Below are positions 1-10,231 of a DNA stretch of 64,000 nt, piece by piece. Below the pieces are notes generated by a model that had not been told where the DNA came from, made no database searches, and worked only from the letters and a program-made list of their open reading frames with translations. A program made the position numbers and the translations under genes. The DNA lies in contig NZ_CP106738.1 in NCBI RefSeq assembly GCF_025639885.1, positions 2,418,001 through 2,482,000 of the forward strand, read 5' to 3'. This DNA comes from Roseovarius pelagicus. Lineage in GTDB: Bacteria; Pseudomonadota; Alphaproteobacteria; Rhodobacterales; Rhodobacteraceae. Numbering within the stretch: the first letter of the stretch is position 1; the number at the start of each line of letters is the position of its first letter.

Positions 1-101
1 GGGGCAAGATCGACGCGCTGCGCAAGCGCGACGGCTGGGACATGTTCCGCGATCAGATCATGGCAATCAACGCCGCGCCTGAGTTGCAGACTGCTAAGTA
101 A
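1..101 (+). CDS. 3' end of an unidentified gene (partial)
   Basis: An open frame enters from the left edge (first full codon at base 3) and ends at TAA 99-101, giving 32 residues that end in PELQTAK. Its stop directly abuts the ATG of the next gene, so the two are probably co-transcribed. The visible tail is too short to assign a family. Confidence 0.6.
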   Translation, partial: GKIDALRKRDGWDMFRDQIMAINAAPELQTAK

Positions 102-1034
102 ATGGCCAAGGGTCTGCCCAATGTTGTGGTGCATGGTGGTGTGCACAAGACAGCCACCAGCCATATTCAGTCGATCCTGCAGCGCAACGCCGGGCGGCTG
201 AAAAAGCGTGGTGTCTATTACGTGCACCACCGTGACACGCGCAAGGAATACACCTTTCCCACGCAGCTGAACGGTTACGAGAAGCTGGGGTTGAACTACA
301 AAACCAAGGTGCCGGATGATGTGCTGGCACGAAAGGCCAAGAATTTCTTTAAAAAGATCGGCGCTGGCGAAGGCCAGCGTATCGTGATCTCGGATGAGAA
401 TATGCCCGGTCATAGCGGGCATTGTGTGCGGTCTGGCCTGCTCTATAATCGGCGCGAGACGTTGCTGCCGATCTTTGCCAGCAACATTCCCTATCCGGTG
501 ACAGAGGTGCATATTGCGATCCGTCACTATGCGGATTTCTTTGCCTCGACCTTTGTCGAGTTTCTGAGGTCGGCCAAGGGCGACAACGTGATCCCCGAGG
601 CGGCGATGAAACGCGCAGTATTGTCGAACCTGCCCAGTTGGACCGGGTTCATTGATCTGGTGCTCAGTTGTTTTCCGGATGCGACGATGACGATCTGGCG
701 GCACGAGGATTTTCGCGATTTGTCGGATCGGGTGATTGGCAACCTGATTGGCGGTGCCGTGCCGGTAGAGGAATTGGTCACACCCAAGCGCAATCGCGGA
801 CGCCCCTCTGCCAGCCATCGTGCGGTGCAGGAATTGCTGATGGAGATCGAACGTGAGGGCGGTGATGCGGCACTGGCGCGGCGGGTGGAAATTCAGGATG
901 CCTATCCGCGTGGGCCAGACTATCCGGGGTACGATCCTTGGACCGAGGCCGAGCGAGAGCATTTGGGACGCATATATGATAAGGACATTGCAGAGATCGC
1001 GATGCGCAAACGCGTGACATTGCTAGAGGTGTGA
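102..1034 (+). CDS. sulfotransferase-like protein
   Basis: A 310-residue cytoplasmic protein. Its N-terminus has a beta strand followed by HGGVHKTATS (about residues 11-20), which resembles the 5'-phosphosulfate-binding loop (HKTGTT-like) of PAPS-dependent sulfotransferases. A later RHYADFFAST stretch (about 142-151) fits the region where the 3'-phosphate-binding Arg and Ser lie in that fold. The ATG follows the upstream stop without a gap. Glycosyltransferase and methyltransferase genes lie downstream, so sulfation of a surface glycan is a reasonable but unproven role. Overall similarity is weak, so the exact substrate and activity are unknown. Confidence 0.55.
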   Translation: MAKGLPNVVVHGGVHKTATSHIQSILQRNAGRLKKRGVYYVHHRDTRKEYTFPTQLNGYEKLGLNYKTKVPDDVLARKAKNFFKKIGAGEGQRIVISDENMPGHSGHCVRSGLLYNRRETLLPIFASNIPYPVTEVHIAIRHYADFFASTFVEFLRSAKGDNVIPEAAMKRAVLSNLPSWTGFIDLVLSCFPDATMTIWRHEDFRDLSDRVIGNLIGGAVPVEELVTPKRNRGRPSASHRAVQELLMEIEREGGDAALARRVEIQDAYPRGPDYPGYDPWTEAEREHLGRIYDKDIAEIAMRKRVTLLEV

Positions 1035-1239
1035 TCCATGTCGGCTGCGTCAACGCGATGCCGACAGTGCGGCGCGAAACCCCCGCAAACGCGAAGTGCG
1101 ACGGGCCGCAGTGAAGTGATGCAGTCCCAAACCAAGATCATTGCTCGGTCATAAAAAACAGGGTAATGTGCGGGCCATAACAACAACACAGGCGGCTGCC
1201 AATGCGGACTGACCTGAGAGGCACATAGGCGGAGCGCGC

Positions 1240-2097
1240 GTGAGCGGATTATATCATATTGCCATGCTGTGGGTCGAAGGCCCACTGAGTTATGTTGAAC
1301 AACTGTGCGTACAGTCGTTTCTGGACGCCGGACATGAGGTGACATTGTATCACTACGGTCCGGTATCGAATGTACCTGAAGGTGCGAAGCTGGTGCATGG
1401 TGACGCGATCCTGAAGCGTGACAATTTCATCCAGCATGGTCGGACAGGCAGCCTTGCGCTGTTTTCGGACGTATTCCGCTATCATATGCTGACCCAATCC
1501 GAGCGGACCATTTGGGCCGATACCGATGCCTATTGCATGAAGCCGTTTGAGACCGAAACCGGCCATTACTTTGGCTGGGAGAGCGCGCACCATATCAACG
1601 GCGGCGTTCTGGGTTTGCCGCAGGATAGTGACGCTCTTGCCGGGTTGCTGAAAATGAGTGACGATGAATACGGTATTCCGTTCTGGTATAGTGACGCTGC
1701 CAAGGCCAAGCTTGCCGCGCAGGCAGAAGCCGGCAATCCGGTCCACGTAAGTGAACTGCCTTGGGGGATCTGGGGACCGCATGCGGTGACTGCCTGGCTG
1801 CAACGGACCGGCGAAGATAAATACGCCTTCGCGCAAGAGGTTCTCTATCCTGTCCCGTTCGACCTGCGTCGCAAGATGGCAAAGGAAGGTGGGCGCAAGG
1901 CGGCGGATCGGCGGTTGACCGACAAAACCACCTCAATCCACCTTTATGGTCGTCGCATCCGCGAATTTCTGGCCAGTCGTCCGGACGGATTGCCGGACGA
2001 CGGCAGTCTGATTGATGCGCTGCTGAAGAAGCATGGGATTGATCCCACGGCCGCGCCGGTGATCAGCAAAAGAGACAAAGCGGACGCAGCAGAATAA
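1240..2097 (+). CDS. glycosyltransferase with DXD motif (GT32-like)
   Basis: A 285-residue protein starting at GTG 1240, with a purine-rich GGCGGAG just upstream. The N-terminal half contains a sugar-nucleotide-binding pattern, and WADTDAYC (about residues 92-99) carries the DXD motif that coordinates the metal and nucleotide sugar in GT-A fold enzymes. An HHINGGVLG stretch follows, as in capsular polysaccharide and mannosyltransferase-like GT32 proteins. There is no signal peptide or membrane segment, so it probably acts at the inner face of the membrane on a lipid-linked or capsular glycan. Its neighbours, a sulfotransferase-like and a methyltransferase gene, fit glycan decoration. Donor and acceptor are unknown. 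Confidence 0.7.
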   Translation: MSGLYHIAMLWVEGPLSYVEQLCVQSFLDAGHEVTLYHYGPVSNVPEGAKLVHGDAILKRDNFIQHGRTGSLALFSDVFRYHMLTQSERTIWADTDAYCMKPFETETGHYFGWESAHHINGGVLGLPQDSDALAGLLKMSDDEYGIPFWYSDAAKAKLAAQAEAGNPVHVSELPWGIWGPHAVTAWLQRTGEDKYAFAQEVLYPVPFDLRRKMAKEGGRKAADRRLTDKTTSIHLYGRRIREFLASRPDGLPDDGSLIDALLKKHGIDPTAAPVISKRDKADAAE

Positions 2098-2110
2098 AAA
2101 AGGCAGAGCC

Positions 2111-2818
2111 ATGTTAGATGCAGGATCGAACACAATGAAGGCCAAGAACGAGAACCTGACCGATCTGGCGGATCGCTATGGATCGGACAAAGGATCGACC
2201 AAGCATCGGTATACAGAACTCTACCACATGCTGTTTCACCCCTACCGGCAGCGCAAGATCAACTTTCTGGAGATGGGCCTGCTGATCGGCGGGCCCGAGC
2301 ACGGCATCGACAAGGACCGCAAGACGACAGATGTCCCGTCGATCCGCATGTGGCTGGAGTATTTTCCCAAGGCGAATATTCACGGGTTGGATGTGTCGGA
2401 CTTTTCATGGTTCGAACATGAGCGGTTTACCTTTCACCGCTGCGATATGGATGATCGGGCAGAGATCGCGCGCACGATGGACGCCATGGACGCCCCGGAC
2501 ATCGTGATCGACGATGCCAGCCATGCCAGCCACCATCAGCAGAATGCGTTCCTAGAGATATTTCCCAAGCTGAAATCAGGGGGCCTATATATAATAGAGG
2601 ACCTGCGCTGGCAGCCGGACCCATATGAAGTGCCGGGCATCACCAAGACGGCGGCACTGTTGCGTTCCTTTATAGATGAACGGACGTTCAGCCATAGCGA
2701 CCCGGCGATTGCCGAGGGGTTCAATGCGTTGATCCCAGAGATGTCCGCCTGCATCGTGCATCCGGTGCGCTATCAGAAAAAACGCAAGGATCAGGTGGCG
2801 GTGATTCACAAGCGTTAA
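2111..2818 (+). CDS. class I SAM-dependent methyltransferase (MycE-like)
   Basis: A 235-residue protein. The N-terminal part, with GSDKGSTKHRYTELYHMLF, matches the start of MycE-type sugar O-methyltransferases, where this region precedes the SAM fold. FLEMGLLIGG (about 58-67) is the glycine-rich SAM-binding loop and IVIDDASHASHH (about 136-147) holds the acidic and histidine residues typical of metal-assisted O-methyl transfer. It lies 13 bp after the glycosyltransferase, so it probably belongs to the same transcript. The family methylates sugar hydroxyls on glycans or macrolides; a surface glycan is the likely target here by context. ATG 2135 is an alternative start. Confidence 0.7.
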   Translation: MLDAGSNTMKAKNENLTDLADRYGSDKGSTKHRYTELYHMLFHPYRQRKINFLEMGLLIGGPEHGIDKDRKTTDVPSIRMWLEYFPKANIHGLDVSDFSWFEHERFTFHRCDMDDRAEIARTMDAMDAPDIVIDDASHASHHQQNAFLEIFPKLKSGGLYIIEDLRWQPDPYEVPGITKTAALLRSFIDERTFSHSDPAIAEGFNALIPEMSACIVHPVRYQKKRKDQVAVIHKR

Positions 2819-2838
2819 GGCACGAAAGGACCGGCGAC

Positions 2839-3300
2839 ATGATCTGGCTAGAGGCGCTGAGCTATGTCGTAACGATCCTCGGGTTCCCTGCCGCAATTCT
2901 GGTGATCGTCCGCGAAGAGCGTCTGCGCCGCGAGAACGAGGAAAACGAACTGCATCGCGAGCTGTCGGCGGAGTACGATAATTTCCTGCGGTTGGTAATG
3001 GACAATGCCGATCTGCTGTTGATGAGCAAATACAGCCTGCCGGAGCCATTGACCGATGAGCAGCGCGAGCGCACCGATATTATCTTTCGCATTCTGATCT
3101 CGCTCTTCGAGAAGGCCTATATCATTCTGTATGAGGACGGAATGGAGGGGCGCGCGCGTCGTCGCTGGTTGTCTTGGGAGGATGACATGGTGGAATGGTG
3201 CGCGCGGGATGATTTTCGCGCAGCCCTGCCGCACCTGCTGGAAGGCGAGGACGATGCATTCAGCAAGCATATCCTGCGATTGGCAGAGCGGCACACGTAA
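2839..3300 (+). CDS. small membrane-anchored protein, DUF4760-like
   Basis: A 153-residue protein with one N-terminal membrane segment (about residues 5-23, rich in Val, Ile, Leu and Phe). It is followed by a charged heptad-like stretch (EERLRRENEENELHRELSAE) that is probably a coiled coil, and then a soluble helical domain with conserved Trp residues (RRWLSWEDDMVEWC). An AAAGGA-type ribosome site precedes the ATG. The arrangement resembles DUF4760 proteins, whose function is unknown. It follows the methyltransferase by 20 bp and is probably the last gene of that cluster. Confidence 0.55.
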   Translation: MIWLEALSYVVTILGFPAAILVIVREERLRRENEENELHRELSAEYDNFLRLVMDNADLLLMSKYSLPEPLTDEQRERTDIIFRILISLFEKAYIILYEDGMEGRARRRWLSWEDDMVEWCARDDFRAALPHLLEGEDDAFSKHILRLAERHT

Positions 3301-3422
3301 TCCGGTTAGATTGAAGGTTTGGTAAGCCGCCCGGCGGTTTACGCAAACCACGGTGCGCCATTGACGATCTTGCGTTAGGAATGACAGGCGCAAACACAAC
3401 CACCAATCTGGGATCGCATATA

Positions 3423-4916
3423 ATGGACTTTGCACTGCACGTTTTGGAAATACTCGCACTCGTGTTCGTGATGGCGCTGGGCCTGATCATTCTGATGATG
3501 ATGATCATGTTTATCCTCGACCGCGCCCAGACCGGCGATGCGATCCGCCGCAACTATCCTGTAATCGGGCGGTTCCGGCATCTGTTCTCTACGCTTGGTG
3601 AATTCTTTCGGCAGTATTTCTTTGCAATGGACCGTGAGGAAATGCCGTTTAACCGTGCGCAGCGTGATTGGGTCGGCAACGCGACAAAGGGTGGCGGAAA
3701 CACGGTTGCCTTTGGGTCGACGCGCAGTCTGACGCTTCCCGGCACGGCGATCTTTGTCCCCGCGGCATTTCCGCCGCTCGACGATCAGATCGCGGCAACC
3801 GAGCCGATGAAGATCGGCCCCTATGCTGCTATTCCTTATATGGCCAAATCGATCTTTAACATTTCGGGCATGAGCTATGGCGCGATTTCGCGTCCAGCGG
3901 TCGAAGCCCTAAGTCGGGGTGCTGCCAAGGCAGGTATCTGGCTGAACACCGGCGAAGGCGGCCTGTCGCCCTATCATCTGAAGGGTGGTTGCGATGTCGT
4001 CTTTCAGATCGGGACGGCAAAATACGGTGTACGCGACCAGATCGGAAGCCTGAGTAACGAGAGGCTGCGCGCGGTCGCGGAAAACCCACATATCAAGATG
4101 ATCGAGCTGAAATTGGCGCAGGGAGCCAAGCCGGGTAAGGGGGGTATCCTGCCGGGGGCCAAAGTCACGCCAGAGATTGCCGAGATTCGCGGCATTCCGG
4201 CAGGGGAGGATAGCATATCGCCGAACCGCCATCTGGAGGTCGAAGATTTCGGTGATCTGCTGGATCTGATCGGGCACATCCGGCAGGTGACGGGCCGCCC
4301 CGTCGGAATCAAGACGGTGTTGGGGTCGTCGATCGCATGGCAGGAGTTTTTTGAGCTGATTGTTCAGCGCGGCGAAAAATGCGCGCCGGACTTTATCACT
4401 GTGGATGGCGGCGAGGGCGGCACGGGTGCGGCGCCGATGCCATTGATTGATCTGGTCGGCATGTCGATCCGGGATGCGCTGCCACGGATGGTCGATCTGC
4501 GCGACCGACATGGGCTAAAGGACCGCATACGCGTCATCGCCAGTGGCAAGCTGGTCAATCCCAGCGATGTCGCGTGGGCGATCTGCGCAGGGGCCGATAT
4601 CGTTACCTCCGCGCGTGGGTTCATGTTCAGTCTGGGCTGCATTCAGGCGCTGAAGTGTAATCGCAACACCTGCCCAACGGGCATCACCACGCATGACCCG
4701 CGATTGCAGCACGGGCTGGTGGTCGAGGACAAATACCTGAAGGTCGCGCATTACGCCAAATCGGTGATCAAGGAGGTCGAGACGATTGCGCATTCGGTCG
4801 GGGTGGCCGAGCCGCGCCAGATGCGGCGTCGGCATGTGCGGATCGTTCAGGCCGATGGCAGTTCGGTGCCGATGAACCAGATCAGGCCAAGTGTGCAGAC
4901 GGATGTGACTTCCTAA
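3423..4916 (+). CDS. FMN-binding glutamate synthase family protein
   Basis: About 497 residues. An N-terminal membrane helix (LVFVMALGLIILMMMIMFIL) is followed by a domain equivalent to the FMN/3Fe-4S synthase domain of the glutamate synthase large subunit. Visible motifs are FNISGMSYGAIS, NTGEGGLSPYH, the substrate/FMN loop around KTVLGSS, TVDGGEGGTGAAP, and the iron-sulfur cysteines in CIQALKCNRNTCPTG. There is no glutaminase (class II amidotransferase) domain, so it is not a complete GltB. Family members are annotated as glutamate-synthase-like or FMN-dependent oxidoreductases with poorly defined substrates. ATG 3423 has a GGGA upstream; ATG 3381 would add 14 residues but has an AGGA with no spacing. 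Confidence 0.8.
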   Translation: MDFALHVLEILALVFVMALGLIILMMMIMFILDRAQTGDAIRRNYPVIGRFRHLFSTLGEFFRQYFFAMDREEMPFNRAQRDWVGNATKGGGNTVAFGSTRSLTLPGTAIFVPAAFPPLDDQIAATEPMKIGPYAAIPYMAKSIFNISGMSYGAISRPAVEALSRGAAKAGIWLNTGEGGLSPYHLKGGCDVVFQIGTAKYGVRDQIGSLSNERLRAVAENPHIKMIELKLAQGAKPGKGGILPGAKVTPEIAEIRGIPAGEDSISPNRHLEVEDFGDLLDLIGHIRQVTGRPVGIKTVLGSSIAWQEFFELIVQRGEKCAPDFITVDGGEGGTGAAPMPLIDLVGMSIRDALPRMVDLRDRHGLKDRIRVIASGKLVNPSDVAWAICAGADIVTSARGFMFSLGCIQALKCNRNTCPTGITTHDPRLQHGLVVEDKYLKVAHYAKSVIKEVETIAHSVGVAEPRQMRRRHVRIVQADGSSVPMNQIRPSVQTDVTS

Positions 4917-5055
4917 GCGCGCGGGGCAACGGGCCGACGAGGCGATCTGAGATTGTTACAGGATCCGACCGGAATGTGAGCGCGCTTGTTTTGCGTGTGT
5001 AACGAACCGGCTGCTAGGTTTTTCAAAACGAAACCCGGCAACGCGGAGAGATGAC

Positions 5056-5955
5056 ATGGCAATGCGCTGGAAAAACACCCTCAAGGAAAGTGAAGCCACG
5101 CCCGAGAGTGCCTATCTGAATCGGCGGCAGTTAATGGCGGGTGCTGCGGGCATGGGACTGATCGGGTTGCCCGGCATCGCGCGGGCCGAAACGCTGGACC
5201 CGCACCCGTGGGAAGATATCACCGAGTACAATAACTATTACGAGTTCGGCACCCGTAAAGAAGACCCGGCCAAGAATGCACATATGCTGACCACTGCGCA
5301 GTGGAGTGTGAAGATCGACGGGTTAGTTGAGCGACCGGGCAACTATGCGTTTGAGGATATCATGGCCAAAATGACGGTCGAGGACCGTCTCTATCGGTTC
5401 CGTTGTGTCGAAGCGTGGTCGATGGTCATACCATGGAACGGGTTTGAGTTGCGTGATCTGCTGGAATTGGCGGGTGTACAGAGTGCGGCAAAGTATGTGG
5501 CGTTCGAAACGGCATTGCGCTCGGATGAAATGCCGGGTGTCGCCTATCCGGTTCTTGACTGGCCATATGTCGAGGGTTTGCGTCTGGACGAGGCAGTTCA
5601 TCCGCTGACGATCATGGCGACTGGTATATATGGCAAGGATATCCCGAACCAGAACGGCGCGCCTTTGCGGTTGGTGATTCCGTGGAAGTATGGATTTAAA
5701 TCTATCAAGTCTGTGGTTCGGATCAGTCTGACCGATAGAGAACCGCCGACGAGCTGGAACAAGGCGAACGCGCACGAGTATGGCTTCTATAGTAATGTGA
5801 ACCCCGAAGTGGACCATCGCCGATGGAGTCAGGCCAGCGAACGGGTGATTGGTGGCGGGTTGTTCTCTGCCAAACAACCAACGCAGATGTTCAACGGTTA
5901 TGGCGAAGAGGTCGCATCGCTCTATAAGGGGATGGACTTGGCGGTACATTACTGA
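5056..5955 (+). CDS. msrP: protein-methionine-sulfoxide reductase catalytic subunit MsrP
   Basis: A 299-residue periplasmic molybdoenzyme (YedY/MsrP) that reduces methionine sulfoxide in oxidised envelope proteins. A twin-arginine signal (NRRQLMAGAAG, cut after GIARA) occupies the first 45 residues, as required for export of a folded molybdopterin enzyme. RFRCVEAWSMVIPWNGF (about 115-131) contains the Cys that ligates molybdenum. The C-terminal part, with PWKYGFKSIKS and EPPTSWN, is typical of the family. The ATG follows CGGAGAG. The membrane partner msrQ begins 2 bp downstream, which confirms the assignment. Confidence 0.95.
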   Translation: MAMRWKNTLKESEATPESAYLNRRQLMAGAAGMGLIGLPGIARAETLDPHPWEDITEYNNYYEFGTRKEDPAKNAHMLTTAQWSVKIDGLVERPGNYAFEDIMAKMTVEDRLYRFRCVEAWSMVIPWNGFELRDLLELAGVQSAAKYVAFETALRSDEMPGVAYPVLDWPYVEGLRLDEAVHPLTIMATGIYGKDIPNQNGAPLRLVIPWKYGFKSIKSVVRISLTDREPPTSWNKANAHEYGFYSNVNPEVDHRRWSQASERVIGGGLFSAKQPTQMFNGYGEEVASLYKGMDLAVHY

Positions 5956-5957
5956 AC

Positions 5958-6560
5958 GTGGTGACGGAGCTGATTAATCGTGCCACCCGGCGCATCCCGA
6001 CTTGGTCGGTTTATGTGATCGGTCTGCTACCGATCCCCTGGCTCATATATATGGCACAGACCGGGGGGCTGGGGCGTGAACCGATCAAAGGGTTGGAGCA
6101 CGAGCTGGGCGAACTGGCCCTACAGTTGCTGATCGCCGGATTGTGCATTACGCCGCTGCGCCGCTACGCGGGTTTGAACCTGATCCGGTTTCGTCGAACC
6201 TTGGGCGTTTTGGCCTACTCTTATGTATCGCTGCATCTGTTGGTTTGGCTGGTTCTGGATATCGGCGTTCTGAGCCAAATCGGGACGGACATTCTAAAGC
6301 GTCCTTACATAACGATCGGCATGGCGGGATTCGTTGTCTTGACGCCGCTGGCGTTCACATCGAACAATTGGTCGGTGCGCCATCTGGGGCCGAAGTGGCG
6401 CAAACTGCACAAGCTGACATATCTGGCGACTCTATTAGGTGGTTTGCATTACGTGATGCTCGCGAAAGGGCTTCAACTGGAGCCCCTTCTATATATGAGC
6501 GCGATTCTCATGCTGCTGGCGCTGCGAATCCGACGGTCACCGAGGAATCAGGCTGCTTGA
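5958..6560 (+). CDS. msrQ: heme-binding membrane subunit MsrQ
   Basis: A 200-residue integral membrane cytochrome b that feeds electrons from the quinone pool or a cytoplasmic flavin reductase to MsrP. Five or six hydrophobic segments are visible. Conserved histidines lie in EHELGE, YVSLHLLVW, WRKLHKLTYL and LGGLHYVMLAKG and are the expected heme ligands. The likely start is GTG 5958 or 5961, directly after the msrP stop. A GANTC site lies inside its last codons (6545-6549), the first of the dense group that continues downstream. Confidence 0.92.
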   Translation: MVTELINRATRRIPTWSVYVIGLLPIPWLIYMAQTGGLGREPIKGLEHELGELALQLLIAGLCITPLRRYAGLNLIRFRRTLGVLAYSYVSLHLLVWLVLDIGVLSQIGTDILKRPYITIGMAGFVVLTPLAFTSNNWSVRHLGPKWRKLHKLTYLATLLGGLHYVMLAKGLQLEPLLYMSAILMLLALRIRRSPRNQAA

Positions 6561-6577
6561 GCGCCGCTTAGGGTGCC

Positions 6578-6719
6578 GAGTCGGCGAGATTCGAGGGAAT
6601 CGTATGCCCGAATCCAGAAAAACGACTCGTTGAGCGGAAAAATTTCGGGGTGATTTGCCGAGTCGGAGGTGATTCAGGCCGACTCGAACGCGGAGTCGGG
6701 GTCGATTCACGAACGAGTC
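6578..6719. repeat. cluster of GANTC (CcrM) sites upstream of the rRNA operon
   Basis: Eleven GANTC pentamers start at 6578, 6588, 6597, 6610, 6624, 6660, 6671, 6681, 6693, 6704 and 6715, with a twelfth at 6545 inside msrQ. In random DNA about one per 256 bp is expected. GANTC is the target of the cell-cycle methyltransferase CcrM of alphaproteobacteria. The stretch has no credible gene and lies between msrQ and the rRNA promoter. A DnaA-box-like TGGGGATAA (one mismatch to TGTGGATAA) sits immediately to the right, at 6720-6728. Confidence 0.8.
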
Positions 6720-6887
6720 TGGGGATAACTGGGCTGTCGGCCCCAAGATGTAGCATTTGACCTACGGTAAACGTCGCAAGATAGTTGCGCTAAAACGGGA
6801 TCGGCGGAAATAATCAGGCGTAACCCCCTCTTTTTTCTATAAAATCCCGGTTTTTGAAAAAAAGATGACGTTTCTCGAAAAAAGGGG
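6720..6887. other. non-coding region with AT-rich upstream element
   Basis: No credible gene. The right half (about 6828-6883) is rich in A and T tracts, in contrast to the GC-rich surroundings, and sits directly in front of the candidate -35 of the rRNA promoter. That is the place and composition of an UP element contacted by the RNA polymerase alpha C-terminal domain. Inference only. Confidence 0.45.
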
Positions 6888-6916
6888 TTGCGGGTCTGAG
6901 GTCCAAACCGTAAATA
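6888..6916 (+). promoter_or_regulatory. candidate rRNA operon promoter
   Basis: TTGCGG (6888-6893), a 17-nt spacer, then TAAATA (6911-6916) form a plausible sigma-70-type promoter, followed by a CCACCTCACCGG start region. The AT-rich tract directly upstream supports a strong promoter. It is the best-spaced promoter seen in the 760 bp before the 16S gene. Confidence 0.55.
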
Positions 6917-7326
6917 CCACCTCACCGGCGGCGCAGAGATGCACACCGGGACGCCAGACGGCACCACGGAGCGACGCTCCAGACGGTCAGACGGTAAGAA
7001 AATTTGAGGCAGATGAGGCGGGTCGCGCTAGTAAGTTGTAGCGCAGCCGGTTGATTTTGTCTCGGGACTTTCGGGTCCCACGCTCTTTGAAATTGATGAT
7101 ATCTGAAGAGATATGTGGGCGGTTTGGTTCATTCGATGAACAAACAACTGCACATATATCGCGCTGGTAGGGGCAACCCGATGACCAGTGTCAGCTTCAC
7201 TGTTTGGACGGCTTTCGGTTTCTTATGAAACCAGAAGCACAACAAACAGATCGTTCCGGCCTTTGCCGGTCGGAACAAATATGTGCAGAGGTTCGAACGT
7301 CAAGGATAAGCTGGTAACAGCTTTTC
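6917..7326 (+). other. rRNA operon leader with boxA-like antitermination site
   Basis: Transcribed leader with no gene. GCTCTTTGA at 7082-7090 resembles the rrn boxA (TGCTCTTTAACA), where NusB/S10 load to prevent termination. The rest consists of short inverted repeats that would form part of the 16S precursor processing stem. Confidence 0.5.
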
Positions 7327-8804
<1,478 letters not shown>

Positions 8805-8957
8805 GTTTCTAGTATCTTGAGCTTGCTCTTGATCATGAAACACTTAGCAGATCGGCAATCAAAGCCGATCACATCAGTTGGATATGTTTGCATATTCAAT
8901 TTGGGCCGAGCCGTCCTCATATCTCTTCAGTCAATTTTCAGGCCTACCGGCCTGTCT

Positions 8958-9034
<77 letters not shown>

Positions 9035-9184
9035 ACGTCATTTCTCGCACAGCGAAAATGGCGAGGCGGCAGTTGATTGCGCAGCAATCGACGAGAGCCA
9101 CGACTGCCAACAGGCGCGACGCAAATTGCTTCGCAATTCGCTTTCCGCGCTTCGTGCGTTTCGCCTTCGGCGAAGCCACACTTA

Positions 9185-9260
9185 GGGGCCTTAGCTCAGC
9201 TGGGAGAGCGCCTGATTTGCATTCAGGAGGTCAGGAGTTCGATCCTCCTAGGCTCCACCA
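9185..9260 (+). tRNA. tRNA-Ala (TGC)
   Basis: A 76-nt gene with encoded CCA. The acceptor GGGGCCT pairs with AGGCTCC (wobble pairs), the anticodon loop TTTGCAT gives TGC, and the T arm contains GTTCGATCC. The 150 bp separating it from tRNA-Ile holds several short palindromes around TTCGCAAT and GCCTTCGGC and no gene. Confidence 0.97.
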
Positions 9261-9668
9261 TTACTTGATTAGATCGCTAAGCACTGTTCAGTGTTTAGCC
9301 GTCCAATCGGACGACTTTTACATCGTAAAGAGAGATACATAATAACGATACTGTTCGTTTGTCATAAGTACGTGACAAACTCAGTTTGGTTCCACTTCGG
9401 TGGAAGGCATCATGCGAGGCTGCTTCCTCAACCTCCCTGATGTATCCCTGCTGAAAAGAACGGTGTCGTCCAAGTCAAGTACATACACTAACCCGGTTCA
9501 AATCTGCACGGATTTGAGCCGTGTGTGATCCGCAAGGGTCGCACATCAGTCTGGTCGCGCAAGTGGCCAGGCGGGAAACAAAGTATGACTTTTGGTTCAG
9601 GATAAAGAACCCCTTTAGTTACCAGCTGGGGGTTCGCGATAGACGTCAGTCTGTCTTTTTCTGGATCA
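9261..9668 (+). other. internal transcribed spacer between tRNA-Ala and 23S
   Basis: About 400 nt with no gene. The last bases begin a 16-bp processing stem: 9661-9676 (CTGGATCAAATCAAGC) is perfectly complementary to 13104-13119 after the 23S gene. This is the RNase III substrate that closes the 23S precursor. Confidence 0.7.
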
Positions 9669-10231
9669 AATCAAGCGCGAAAAGGGCGTTTGGTGAATGC
9701 CTTGGCAGTAAGAGGCGATGAAGGACGTGATACTCTGCGATAAGTCATGGGGAGCTGAGAATAAGCTTTGATCCATGAATTTCCGAATGGGGCAACCCAC
9801 CTGATACTGTGTTATTACTACTCTTCGGAGTGGCTAATAATGCGGTAAAACAGGTACTTATAGACTGAATACATAGGTTTATAAGAGCAAACCCGGAGAA
9901 CTGAAACATCTAAGTACCCGGAGGAAAGGACATCAATTGATACTCCCCTAGTAGCGGCGAGCGAACGGGGACCAGCCGAGCCATGAATGTGAATAGAACG
10001 TGTTGGGAAGCACGGCCATAGTGGGTGATAGCCCCGTATATGAAGCATGATTGGACGTATTAAGTAGGGCGGAACACGTGAAATTCTGTCTGAAGATCGG
10101 AGGACCACCTTCGAAGGCTAAGTACTCCTTACTGACCGATAGTGAACCAGTACCGTGAGGGAAAGGTGAAAAGCACCCCGACGAGGGGAGTGAAACAGTA
10201 CCTGAAACCGAACGCCTACAATCAGTCGGAG

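Noticed and set aside
6720-6887. Possible chromosomal replication origin (DnaA-like box, AT-rich tract, GANTC cluster).
   Set aside because: Only one imperfect DnaA box is visible and there are no origin-linked genes (hemE, dnaA, parAB) nearby. The AT-rich tract is better explained as an UP element of the rRNA promoter.
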